Assembly: GCA_016296655.1 (NCBI GenBank)
Contig: JAEDIW010000021.1
Coordinates: 1-42,629 of the forward strand
Direction: 5' to 3'
DNA from: Treponema sp.
Lineage (GTDB): Bacteria; Spirochaetota; Spirochaetia; Treponematales; Treponemataceae
DNA: 42,629 bases
Under the pieces are notes generated by a model. That model was not told where the DNA came from. It worked only from the letters and a program-made list of their open reading frames with translations, and searched no databases. The translations under genes and the position numbers were made by a program. Below, one piece after another: positions 26,392 through 33,202 of this stretch (position 1 is the stretch's first letter; each line of letters starts with the position of its first letter).

Positions 26392-27581
26392 TTTTCGATA
26401 TCCTCGACAATATAACCGTCTTCAGCAGACCATGAAATGTAGACTGTATCTTTCCACTGAATTTCAGGACCGTCGTCAAGATAATTTGTATGCTGCTTGA
26501 AAATTTTTATGACTGCATTATTTTCAAGGCGAACATAGAATTTTGACTGAAAGCCAGAATAAACAGGCTCTTCAACAATACCTTTGAATACGTTTATATC
26601 TGTACGACCATGCACGTCAGGAGCTTTTGACGTGATGCGGATTTTTTCAGGACGAATTGTAAATGCAACTTTCTGACCAGGTTTTGTTGCCTCATAGTCA
26701 GTTACCATCATGAATTTATCGCTGGCAGCCATTTCTGGAGTATCAGTTGGCAAAGCAACCTGTTTTCCAAGCGCAGGAACTTTCAGAGTTACCATGTATT
26801 CTTCCTGAGAATTTTTGGGAGATTTGTAAGGAATACACTGCTCAACTTCTGCTTCAAAAAGATTTGTTTCGCCAATAAATTCTGCAACAAACTGAGTTGC
26901 CGGACTTTCATAAATTTCAAAGGGTGTTCCAACCTGAAGCACATGACCATGGTTCATTACTGCAATACGGTCAGAAACAGAAAGGGCTTCGCTCTGATCA
27001 TGGGTTACGTAAATGAACGTAATGCCGATTTTATCATGCAGATTATCCAAATCGATGAGAAGATTTGCGCGAAGCTTTGCATCCAGTGCTGACAAAGGTT
27101 CATCCAGCAAAAGTACTTTCGGCTCATTAATCAATGCACGTGCTATGGCAACGCGCTGTTTCTGTCCGCCTGAAAGCTGATTCGGTTTTTTTGAAATATG
27201 CTCATCAAGCTGAACCAGATGTACATATTTTTTTACTTTTTCGTCAATTTCAGCTTTTGGAACCTTTTTCAGACGCAGCGGAAACGCAATGTTATCATAA
27301 ACAGAAAGATGAGGAAAAAGAGCATACGTCTGGAAAACCGTGTTGGAATGCCGTTTGTCTGGAGAAAAAGGTATAACGTTGGTGTCGTCAAAAAGAACAA
27401 CCCCGTCGTCAGGTTTTTCAAAACCGGCAATTATGCGGAGTAAAGTTGTCTTTCCGCATCCAGAAGGACCAAGCAGAGAAAAGAATTCTCCAGCTTTTAT
27501 TACAAAGTTAATGTCTGACAACGCAATGAAATCACCAAAGCGTTTTGAAACATGATCTATAGAAACCTGACTGCCTTTCAA
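26388..27581 (-). CDS. potA: Spermidine/putrescine ABC transporter ATPase
   Basis: The 397-residue ATPase has Walker A GPSGCGKT (38-45), the Q-loop near NTVFQTYALFPHLSV, the ABC signature LSGGQKQRVAIARAL, Walker B VLLLDEPLSALD and the H-loop THDQSEAL. After the nucleotide-binding domain comes a TOBE-type regulatory domain (about 260-390), with KVAFTIRPEKIRI typical of PotA. The start is a TTG at 27581: AGGAG lies just upstream, and no in-frame ATG fits. It is the first gene of potABCD on the minus strand, downstream of a possible promoter at about 27672-27644. Confidence 0.94.
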   Translation of the reverse strand: MKGSQVSIDHVSKRFGDFIALSDINFVIKAGEFFSLLGPSGCGKTTLLRIIAGFEKPDDGVVLFDDTNVIPFSPDKRHSNTVFQTYALFPHLSVYDNIAFPLRLKKVPKAEIDEKVKKYVHLVQLDEHISKKPNQLSGGQKQRVAIARALINEPKVLLLDEPLSALDAKLRANLLIDLDNLHDKIGITFIYVTHDQSEALSVSDRIAVMNHGHVLQVGTPFEIYESPATQFVAEFIGETNLFEAEVEQCIPYKSPKNSQEEYMVTLKVPALGKQVALPTDTPEMAASDKFMMVTDYEATKPGQKVAFTIRPEKIRITSKAPDVHGRTDINVFKGIVEEPVYSGFQSKFYVRLENNAVIKIFKQHTNYLDDGPEIQWKDTVYISWSAEDGYIVEDIEK

Positions 27582-27643
27582 TGACTTCTCCTATGCACAT
27601 AGAGGTCAAAAATAAGCGCCAAATAAATGTTAGCGTAAGACTT

Positions 27644-27672
27644 ACAATGCAGTTATTATTGCCATTTGTCAA
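27644..27672 (-). promoter_or_regulatory. Possible potABCD promoter
   Basis: On the minus strand a perfect TTGACA (27672-27667), a 17-bp spacer and CATTGT (27649-27644) precede potA. The -10 is a poor match, so the call rests mainly on the -35. The leader to the TTG start would be about 55 nt. Confidence 0.35.
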
Positions 27673-27704
27673 TACTTTTTTTTCAGATTATCAGCATAAA
27701 AATT

Positions 27705-27730
27705 GAAAAAAAATATGAAGCTACATTCAT
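27705..27730 (-). terminator. Weak terminator after azlD
   Basis: On the minus strand ATGAA (27730-27726), the loop TGTAGC and TTCAT (27719-27715) are followed by ATTTTTTTTC. The stem has only five AU-rich pairs but the U-tract is long. It lies 37 bp beyond the azlD stop. Confidence 0.45.
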
Positions 27731-27766
27731 GTTCCCTTAGACTTGCCGGCAAACTTTCACAAACAT

Positions 27767-28093
27767 TCAAAAAATCCTCTGCAGAACCATAAACGCAATT
27801 GTTCCGCCGAAAATGCTCAGCATGGAATTATTTTTCCATAAATGCAGTATGATTGTAAGAGCCAGAGATAGCGTTTGAGGAAGCCCAAACGGCGATTTGA
27901 CAAAGTTGACATCTTTCATGCAGTAAACCAAAAGAATCGCCATAATCATCGGAGGAATATATTTTTCAATAAACCTTATGAAAGAAGGCGGCTGCTTTTT
28001 GGAAAAGAGGATAAACGGAAATGCCCTTGTGGCAAAAATAACAGCTGCACTTATAAGTGTTGCAATTACAGCTTTATCAGCAGAAAGATTCAT
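27767..28093 (-). CDS. azlD: AzlD-family branched-chain amino acid exporter subunit
   Basis: The small integral membrane protein of 108 residues has the AzlD layout of about four membrane segments. Recognisable parts are ATRAFPFILF near the N-terminus and YIPPMIMAILLVYCMKDV in the middle. AzlD is the small partner of AzlC in the LIV-E exporter family that moves branched-chain amino acids out of the cell. The upstream gene on the same strand is azlC, with an 87-bp gap. I chose the ATG at 28093 with AGGGTG upstream; a GTG three codons earlier is also open. Confidence 0.88.
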   Translation of the reverse strand: MNLSADKAVIATLISAAVIFATRAFPFILFSKKQPPSFIRFIEKYIPPMIMAILLVYCMKDVNFVKSPFGLPQTLSLALTIILHLWKNNSMLSIFGGTIAFMVLQRIF

Positions 28094-28180
28094 ATAAAAC
28101 ACCCTATTTTACTTTAAAAATAAAAAAGCTACACTCATGGGATACCGAAAAATCCTCAATAGAATTTATTCAGTATTTCC

Positions 28181-28885
28181 TTAGGATTTTGAAGGCTCCT
28201 TCCTTCCCCTGCACAAAATCAGAAAAGCAATTCCTATGGAAATGGCAGTTATCAAAATCCGCTCAGAACTGAACAGACCAAACCTTGAAAGAATTACCGT
28301 GATTAAAGCTGCACAGATGCCTGTAGCAGACGGAAGAAAATCTTTTGACGCTTTCAGCTGGTTCAGCATGAGGACTGCAAAAAGAGCTGTCAACGCAAAA
28401 TCTACCCCTTCAAACGAAAAAGGAATCAAAGCTCCTGCTATAGCTCCAATAATTCCTCCGAGAACCCAGTACATCTGGTCAAGCAGGGCAATCGTTCCCA
28501 AAAAATTCCCACGGTTTGCCCCTTCAGGAACTTTTACGCTTGTAAGCAGTGCATAGGTTTCATCAGTAAGTGCAAAAATCAGGTAAGGTTTCCATTTTCC
28601 AGTATCCTTGAATTTTTCAATAAGCGAAAGCCCGTAGACAATATGGCGAATATTCAGAAAAAGCTGCGTAACTGCAATTGCAGTCAGCGGGGCACCAGAA
28701 GCAAACAAACCCATAGCCATATATTGCCCGGCCCCTGCATACATTGTAAGGCTCATAAGCGGAGCCAGATACCATGGATAGTGGGCCGTCGTAACCATAA
28801 TTCCAAACGGAATTCCAATTGCAATATATCCAAAAAAAACAGGAACAGTAATTTTTACAGCCTGAGAAAAGTAGTATTTATTCAT
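28181..28885 (-). CDS. azlC: AzlC-family branched-chain amino acid exporter
   Basis: The 234-residue protein has about seven hydrophobic segments and the AzlC hallmarks. GYIAIGIPFGIM comes near the start, followed by MSLTMYAGAGQYMAMGL, then FLNIRHIVYGLSL and FALTDETYALLTS. It forms the LIV-E type exporter with AzlD, encoded 87 bp downstream. The ATG at 28885 has no Shine-Dalgarno and lies seven bases after a TATACT -10, so the mRNA is expected to start at or one base before the ATG. Confidence 0.92.
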   Translation of the reverse strand: MNKYYFSQAVKITVPVFFGYIAIGIPFGIMVTTAHYPWYLAPLMSLTMYAGAGQYMAMGLFASGAPLTAIAVTQLFLNIRHIVYGLSLIEKFKDTGKWKPYLIFALTDETYALLTSVKVPEGANRGNFLGTIALLDQMYWVLGGIIGAIAGALIPFSFEGVDFALTALFAVLMLNQLKASKDFLPSATGICAALITVILSRFGLFSSERILITAISIGIAFLILCRGRKEPSKS

Positions 28886-28892
28886 TTTTTAC

Positions 28893-28921
28893 AGTATAGC
28901 TAAACTCAAAAACTTATGCAA
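28893..28921 (-). promoter_or_regulatory. Promoter predicted to give leaderless azlCD mRNA
   Basis: On the minus strand TTGCAT (28921-28916), a 17-bp spacer and TATACT (28898-28893) precede the ATG at 28885 by seven bases. The predicted start is 28886 or 28885, leaving no room for a ribosome-binding site. Confidence 0.65.
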
Positions 28922-28944
28922 ACGCATTGCTTTTTTTCTTTTTG

Positions 28945-29036
28945 GACGGAGGCATTTGCCAGACTGGCTTTCCCCACTTCGCTGACTAGCCGCAGCTCAT
29001 CCTTCGCTACGCTCAGGACTAAAGGTGGTTCAATCC
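28945..29036. repeat. GC-rich intergenic island B
   Basis: This is a GC-richer stretch between azlC and the small membrane protein gene. It includes GCCAGACTGGC (short hairpin), GGCTTTCCCCACTTCGCTGA and CTTCGCTACGCTCAGGACTA, and ends near GGTGG. CCAC and GTGG at its ends can pair. CTTCGCTACGCTCAGGA matches the CTTCGCTCTGCTCAGGA of island A. GGCTTTCCCC and CACTTCGCTG correspond to segments of island D read on the opposite strand. No coding signal is visible. Confidence 0.55.
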
Positions 29037-29079
29037 AGAGTAGCAGGCTTTTCCTGTAAAACCATTTTTTTGCAGAATG

Positions 29080-29107
29080 TTGACTTGTGTCAAAAATTGT
29101 GTAATAT
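29080..29107 (+). promoter_or_regulatory. Promoter of the micropeptide / small membrane protein transcript
   Basis: TTGACT (29080-29085), a 16-bp spacer and TAATAT (29102-29107) predict a start near 29114, giving a leader of about 220 nt before the gene at 29335. Confidence 0.5.
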
Positions 29108-29125
29108 AGAAAAGAGGTTCAAAAT

Positions 29126-29191
29126 ATGGAAATCTTCGGAAAGTCTTTTCAGGCTTTCAAATTTTTCCTAAAACTTCTGAACGTGCAGTGA
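29126..29191 (+). CDS. Possible 21-residue micropeptide (upstream ORF)
   Basis: An ATG at 29126, eight bases after an AGAGG ribosome-binding site and 12 bases after a predicted transcription start, opens a 21-codon frame. The frame encodes a short hydrophobic and basic peptide, MEIFGKSFQAFKFFLKLLNV plus Gln. It could be a regulatory leader ORF or a genuine small peptide with amphipathic character. The only support is the start-site context and position. Confidence 0.35.
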   Translation: MEIFGKSFQAFKFFLKLLNVQ

Positions 29192-29334
29192 TTGTTCATT
29201 TGTTTATTATGGAAGAATAATTTCTGTAACAGTGAGTGTCGTCGGGCATCTCAGGATTTGCGTCAGTTTTTTATCAATGCTTTTCTGGAGCGGTGCATTT
29301 GCGCTTTTGGAACATTGTTTTTTGGAGGGTTATC

Positions 29335-29562
29335 ATGATTTCAATAATTATCGGTTTGCTTTTGATTGCATTTACAGTTGTTTCAGCTCTTCCATCTTGT
29401 TTGGGATGGGGAACGGAAATTATTGCATTTTTAAAAGGTTGTGCACCAGTCCTTTCTGCATTTATAGGACTGATAGCATTATTCATTGGTGCTGCAGACA
29501 TAAAAGACAAAAATGAAGCAAAAAAAGAAGAAGCAGCAGCCCTCGAAGAATCTAAAAAATAA
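29335..29562 (+). CDS. Small two-segment membrane protein of unknown function
   Basis: The 75-residue product has two hydrophobic segments (about 3-20 and 37-53) and a charged C-terminal tail of about 20 residues rich in Lys, Glu and Ala (KDKNEAKKEEAAALEESKK). GGAGGG lies six bases before the ATG, a strong ribosome-binding site. A longer frame is open upstream, but the real start is fixed by this site and the hydrophobic N-terminus. The gene has its own promoter and a long leader with a 21-codon ORF. I do not recognise the family. The tail suggests a cytoplasmic partner. Confidence 0.6.
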   Translation: MISIIIGLLLIAFTVVSALPSCLGWGTEIIAFLKGCAPVLSAFIGLIALFIGAADIKDKNEAKKEEAAALEESKK

Positions 29563-29630
29563 ATTAAAATTCTGACTTACCGAACAGGTTTTATAAAATC
29601 GCATTGCGCAGGACTGGAAGTAATTTTGTG

Positions 29631-29659
29631 TTGAAAAAGTCCAAATTGTGTATCATAAT
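29631..29659 (+). promoter_or_regulatory. Promoter predicted to give leaderless mRNA of the LPP20-like gene
   Basis: TTGAAA (29631-29636), a 17-bp spacer and CATAAT (29654-29659) are followed after exactly six bases by the ATG at 29666. No Shine-Dalgarno is present. The predicted start is the A of the ATG. Confidence 0.65.
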
Positions 29660-29665
29660 TTAAAT

Positions 29666-30697
29666 ATGAAAAAAATTATATTTTTTATGATGCCGTTTTT
29701 GTGTTTTTTTGTTTTTCCAGCTTCCAGTTCAAAAGCACCTGAATGGGTTTTAAACTGCGAAAATGTTTACCCGCCGGAGAATTTTTTTTCTGCAGAAGGA
29801 ACCGGAAAATCTGCAGAAGAAGCAAAAAACATAGCATTGACTAATCTTTCGTATTTTTTCAAAACAAGTGTAACTTCTGCTCGTGATGTAAACTTCAAAA
29901 CATATTTAGATTCATCTGAAGGTCATTCAACTTTAAAAAAAGAAGGCGAAGTTTCAGGCAGTTCAAAAATTGATGTTTCTGCTGACTTGAATTCTGTTGA
30001 ATTTACACAGCCTTGGAGGAACAGAAAAACCAAAGAATGGCATTGCCTTGCATTTATTGAACGGGAAAGTCTTTGGAAACAGTATGAACCTGAACTCTGT
30101 GCTTCAAGAAATTCTTTTATGGACTTTTTTTTCAAGGCAGAAAAAGCTGGTGAACCTTTTGAAAAACTCCGCCTTTTGCAGATAGCTCGGAAACAAGGTG
30201 TTGATTTTCTCGAAAAACTTTCCTATGCAGAATTCCTGTCATCAAAACTCACGGATGAAAAATACAGCCAGGACATAAAGCCTTTTGCAACGCTGCCAGG
30301 CATGATTCAAAGCATCAAAAATCAAAATCCAGTGTATGTTCATGTGTCGCAGGACTCTGGAAATGCCGTTTATTCTGCAGTATCACAGGTAATGTCAGAA
30401 CTTGGCTTTGCCGTAGTAAAAGACAGGAAAAATGCAGGTTTTGACGTTGAGGTTGATGTTTCTCTGGAAAATTATATGGATGCAGATATTTATGTTTATT
30501 CACCGGCAGTGCAGGTTGAGTTTTTGGGCAAAGGCGGCAGCGTTTATGTTTATTCAAAGGACTGCGAAACTGTAAAGGTTTTTACAGAAAGCCGTGGAAT
30601 AAAAAGATGTATTCAGTCTGTAACAAATGTGCTGAAAACTGATTTTTCACAGAATTTAAAATCCGTATTGGGTGAAAGAGTAAAGAATCAGCTGTAA
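29666..30697 (+). CDS. LPP20-like exported protein
   Basis: The 343-residue protein has a signal peptide (MKKIIFFMMPFLCFFVFPAS). It then shows the LPP20-like pattern: APEWVLNCENVYPPENFFSAEGTGKSAEEAKNIAL, a conserved mode of small outer-membrane-associated proteins. The remainder includes a helical part (SRKQGVDFLEKLSYAEFLSS-like) and a strand-rich C-terminal half (about 230-330). No lipobox cysteine is evident near the expected cleavage site, so it may be a soluble periplasmic protein rather than a lipoprotein. The ATG at 29666 lies six bases after a -10 without a ribosome-binding site. An in-frame GTG at 29648 would fall inside the promoter and is rejected. A hairpin with T-run directly follows the stop. 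Confidence 0.7.
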   Translation: MKKIIFFMMPFLCFFVFPASSSKAPEWVLNCENVYPPENFFSAEGTGKSAEEAKNIALTNLSYFFKTSVTSARDVNFKTYLDSSEGHSTLKKEGEVSGSSKIDVSADLNSVEFTQPWRNRKTKEWHCLAFIERESLWKQYEPELCASRNSFMDFFFKAEKAGEPFEKLRLLQIARKQGVDFLEKLSYAEFLSSKLTDEKYSQDIKPFATLPGMIQSIKNQNPVYVHVSQDSGNAVYSAVSQVMSELGFAVVKDRKNAGFDVEVDVSLENYMDADIYVYSPAVQVEFLGKGGSVYVYSKDCETVKVFTESRGIKRCIQSVTNVLKTDFSQNLKSVLGERVKNQL

Positions 30698-30720
30698 AGC
30701 AGGACATTGCACAGCTTTTT
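30690..30720 (+). terminator. Intrinsic terminator after the LPP20-like gene
   Basis: AGCTGT (30690-30695) pairs with ACAGCT (30711-30716), followed by TTTT. The 6-bp stem overlaps the stop codon and has a 15-nt loop. Confidence 0.55.
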
Positions 30721-30777
30721 GCGGATAGGCTTGCCTTTTGTATGAGATGAAAACTTATTTTGAAACGTGTTCAGCTA

Positions 30778-30807
30778 TTGACATGCGGGCTTTAAATCAT
30801 TTATAGT
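30778..30807 (+). promoter_or_regulatory. Strong promoter of rplM-rpsI
   Basis: A perfect TTGACA (30778-30783), an 18-bp spacer and TATAGT (30802-30807) predict a start near 30814, leaving a leader of about 95 nt before rplM. Confidence 0.75.
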
Positions 30808-30813
30808 ATCGTA

Positions 30814-30908
30814 CCCCGTATATAGACGTTTTGCTCAAACGTCATAAGGCTGAAGAATCTGATGCAAAGTTCCAAAGCCTACAACTTAATTTTTAGTAAG
30901 GTATATAC
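30814..30908 (+). promoter_or_regulatory. Structured rplM-rpsI leader
   Basis: The leader contains a perfect 7-bp hairpin, GACGTTT-TGCTC-AAACGTC (30825-30843), then the paired segments AGGCT and AGCCT. AAGTT and AACTT followed by AATTTTT form a weak competing stem. Such a layout fits autoregulation by a ribosomal protein (L13 leaders are known in Firmicutes), but this leader is not one I recognise. Confidence 0.45.
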
Positions 30909-31337
30909 ATGAAAACTATTTTTATCAAGGAACACGAGCAGAACCGTAACTGGTTTCTGATTGACGCCGCTGGAAAACCTCTTGGCCGTGTTGCAGCAAA
31001 GGCCGCTTCAATTCTTCGCGGTAAGACAAAAGCAACATTCGCTGCAAACCAGAATATGGGTGACTATGTTGTAATCATCAATGCTGCAAAAGCAGTTGTA
31101 ACTGGCGGAAAAGAACAGAAAAAGATTTATTACAATCACACTGGATTTGTTGGTGGTCTTAAAGAATATACATACGAAACATTGCTTGGAAAACATCCTG
31201 AAGAACCAATGTATCGTGCTGTAACAGGAATGCTCCCTGGCGGCCGCCTTGGACGTGCTCTTGCAGACAACGTAAAGATTTATGCAGGTGCAGAGCATCC
31301 TCATGCTGCACAGAATCCGCAGCCGATTGAACTTTAA
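30909..31337 (+). CDS. rplM: 50S ribosomal protein L13
   Basis: The 142-residue protein has L13 landmarks: NRNWFLIDAAGKPLGRVAAK near the N-terminus, LRGKTKATFAANQNMGDYVVIINA, KIYYNHTGFVGGLKEYTYE, and VTGMLPGGRLGRAL near the C-terminus. Length matches the usual L13 of about 142-150 residues. It is followed after 12 bases by rpsI, the universal L13-S9 gene pair, and preceded by a strong promoter and a structured leader. The GTAAGGT segment about nine bases upstream is the likely ribosome-binding site. Confidence 0.98.
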   Translation: MKTIFIKEHEQNRNWFLIDAAGKPLGRVAAKAASILRGKTKATFAANQNMGDYVVIINAAKAVVTGGKEQKKIYYNHTGFVGGLKEYTYETLLGKHPEEPMYRAVTGMLPGGRLGRALADNVKIYAGAEHPHAAQNPQPIEL

Positions 31338-31349
31338 TAGGAGCATGTT

Positions 31350-31742
31350 ATGGTAAAAGATATTGCTATTGGAACAGGAAGAAGAAAAACTGCTGTTGCA
31401 CGTGTATTTATGCGCGAAGGCAGTGGAAAAATTGTTGTAAACGGTAAAGACGTAAAAGAATATTTTGTTACAGAAGAACAGATTCGTGTTGTTCGCCAGC
31501 CTCTTTTGGTTACTTCAAATGATGGTAAATTTGACATTGTTATCAATGTTACTGGCGGCGGTTTGAACGGTCAGGCTTCTGCTTGTCTGCACGGAATTTC
31601 ACGTGCTTTGACACAGGTTGACCAGAACTCTCATACAGCTCTCAAGGCTAATGGATATCTTACTCGTGACTCTCGTATGGTTGAACGTAAAAAGTACGGC
31701 CAGAAAGGTGCTCGCAGAAGATTCCAGTTCAGCAAACGCTAA
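31350..31742 (+). CDS. rpsI: 30S ribosomal protein S9
   Basis: The 130-residue protein carries the S9 motifs: GTGRRKTAVARVFMREGSG at the N-terminus, VTGGGLNGQASACLHGISRAL in the middle, and the basic GARRRFQFSKR tail that reaches the ribosomal P-site region. GGAG at 31340-31343 precedes the ATG. It is co-transcribed with rplM. RecX follows 42 bases later and may be partly co-transcribed. Confidence 0.98.
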   Translation: MVKDIAIGTGRRKTAVARVFMREGSGKIVVNGKDVKEYFVTEEQIRVVRQPLLVTSNDGKFDIVINVTGGGLNGQASACLHGISRALTQVDQNSHTALKANGYLTRDSRMVERKKYGQKGARRRFQFSKR

Positions 31743-31784
31743 GCTTTGCTTATTGTTTCTGTTTCAGAGGTCTCGACTGGTTGT

Positions 31785-32378
31785 ATGAAAATTATAACCG
31801 GTTCGGGGCCTTCTTTTTTTATCCGAACTGATTATCTGTCTCTTGTCAATCCAGAGAATTTAATGGCTGGCGCTGAATTTGATGAGCCTTATGAAAGTGA
31901 TATTCTGGATGCAGGTCTTGCGTTTGCTGCTGAAAAAAAAGCAGTAGACTATCTGTCAAGGGCTGAGCAAAGCCGTTCGGGGCTTTTTAAAAAACTGCTC
32001 GCAAAAGATTTTCCAGAAGCATGCATTGTCAAGGCACTTGATTATCTGGAAAAAATTTTTTATTTGTCTGACCTGCGCTTTGCACGTGCCTGGCTAAACA
32101 GTAGAAAAATAAACCACAGTGAAGGACGTTCAAAACTGTATGGGGAACTTTTATCTCGTGGAATAAGCCGAGAAAATGCGTCAGCTGCTCTTGATGAATT
32201 TTTTGAAAACAACGATGAAATGCTCCTTTGTATGAAAGCTCTGCAAAAATACCGCCGTCTGAAAAAATCGCCTGAAAAAATGATAAACTGTCTTATGCGT
32301 GCAGGTTTTTCAAAAGGAATGATAAATCTTGCAGTAAAAAATGAAGGGGAACTTCTGGAGTCTGATGCTCAGGTTTAA
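31785..32378 (+). CDS. recX: RecX-family regulator of RecA
   Basis: The 197-residue protein is helical and has the three-helix repeats of RecX. Recognisable segments are AVDYLSRAEQSRSGLFKKLL (first repeat), YLSDLRFARAWLNSRKINHS with the SRK and EGRSKLYGELLSRGIS pattern of the second, and a third repeat ending SPEKMINCLMRAGFSKGM. RecX binds RecA filaments and modulates recombination. RecA is not in this window. The open frame extends upstream from a TTG at 31746, but the ATG at 31785 is the better start; no clear ribosome-binding site is seen. It follows rpsI closely and may depend on its promoter. Confidence 0.82.
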   Translation: MKIITGSGPSFFIRTDYLSLVNPENLMAGAEFDEPYESDILDAGLAFAAEKKAVDYLSRAEQSRSGLFKKLLAKDFPEACIVKALDYLEKIFYLSDLRFARAWLNSRKINHSEGRSKLYGELLSRGISRENASAALDEFFENNDEMLLCMKALQKYRRLKKSPEKMINCLMRAGFSKGMINLAVKNEGELLESDAQV

Positions 32379-32380
32379 AA

Positions 32381-32475
32381 TGCATGACTAGCCCACGGTG
32401 CAGGCATGCGCAGCAGCCGCTGAAGCATGAAGCGGCCGAGGGTTACTGAGTGCCGGAAGCGTGGTCTGCAAAAGC
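32381..32475. repeat. GC-rich intergenic island C
   Basis: Between recX and the HTH-receiver gene lies a GC-rich stretch with a perfect 6-bp hairpin, GCCGCT-GAAGCATGA-AGCGGC (32416-32436), and GCATGCGCAGCAGCCGC nearby. It contrasts with the AT-rich flanks and shares general character, but no clear sequence identity, with islands A, B and D. Confidence 0.45.
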
Positions 32476-32590
32476 ATTGCTCCTGAAAAAAATAATGATG
32501 AAAATATGGCGGGTTGAAAAGTATAGAAAAAAAAAAAATTCTATGCTAAACTAAAAATTGTCTTTACTTATAAAAAATCTGGAGTTAAAA

Positions 32591-33202
32591 ATGGGGAAAA
32601 AAGAAAAAAAGCCTGTAGTCTTTTCTGCTCTTGAAGTTGCAAATATTTGTGGGGTTGTAAATCAGACTGCAATAAACTGGATTCGCAATGGTTATTTAAA
32701 GGCTTTTACGACTCCTGGCGGGCAGTACAGGGTTTATCCTGATGATCTGGCAGCCTTTATGAGTAGCAGGAATATGGTTATTCCTCCGTCGCTTTTGGGT
32801 TTTTGCGATGACAAAAATTCTTATGAGCTTAATACGCTTTTGATTATTGATGATGACAAAACTTTGAATAATGTCATTGCTACTTACATGGAAAAAAACT
32901 ATGCTGGAATTCATGTGGCTCAGGCCTTTGACGGTTTTGAAGCGGGGCTTCTTTTGTCTTCGAAGCATCCTCAGTGTCTGATTTTGGATTTGGATTTGCC
33001 TGGAGTTGACGGGTTTCAGATTTGCCGGAAAATTTATGGCGGAAAGGAATTTGGAAATCCTAAGGTTATTGTAATTACCGCTCTTGAAGATGTAGAAGTT
33101 GAAAAAAGACTTGCGGAAATTGGAGTAACCCATTTTTTCCGCAAGCCGTTATCTTTGGACAAACTTGCCGAAATTGTCGGCAGAGTTTATAAAGGACAGT
33201 AG
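32591..33202 (+). CDS. Receiver protein with N-terminal helix-turn-helix (MerR/excisionase type)
   Basis: The 203-residue protein combines two domains in the order opposite to most response regulators. Residues about 9-62 are a MerR/excisionase-like DNA-binding domain, seen in SALEVANICGVVNQTAINWI, followed by TPGGQYRVYPDDL. Residues about 83-200 are a CheY-like receiver with the acidic pair Asp87-Asp88, phosphoacceptor Asp133 in ILDLDLPGVDGF, Thr163 and Lys185 in FFRKPLS. No histidine kinase is encoded nearby, so it is an orphan regulator. GGAG six bases before the ATG at 32591 sets the start. Its last 16 bases overlap the sppA 3' end on the other strand. Target genes are unknown. Confidence 0.85.
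   Translation: MGKKEKKPVVFSALEVANICGVVNQTAINWIRNGYLKAFTTPGGQYRVYPDDLAAFMSSRNMVIPPSLLGFCDDKNSYELNTLLIIDDDKTLNNVIATYMEKNYAGIHVAQAFDGFEAGLLLSSKHPQCLILDLDLPGVDGFQICRKIYGGKEFGNPKVIVITALEDVEVEKRLAEIGVTHFFRKPLSLDKLAEIVGRVYKGQ

Noticed and set aside
27718..28141. Shared AAGCTACAYTCATG phrase near 27719 and 28128 as a dispersed regulatory motif
   Set aside because: The first copy is explained by a small terminator hairpin; the second lies between azlC and azlD without the same pairing. Two copies of 14 bp are not enough to call a motif.
32591..33202. Reading the HTH-receiver protein as a phage excisionase
   Set aside because: The C-terminal receiver domain with all active-site residues and the absence of integrase or phage genes make a chromosomal regulator far more likely.
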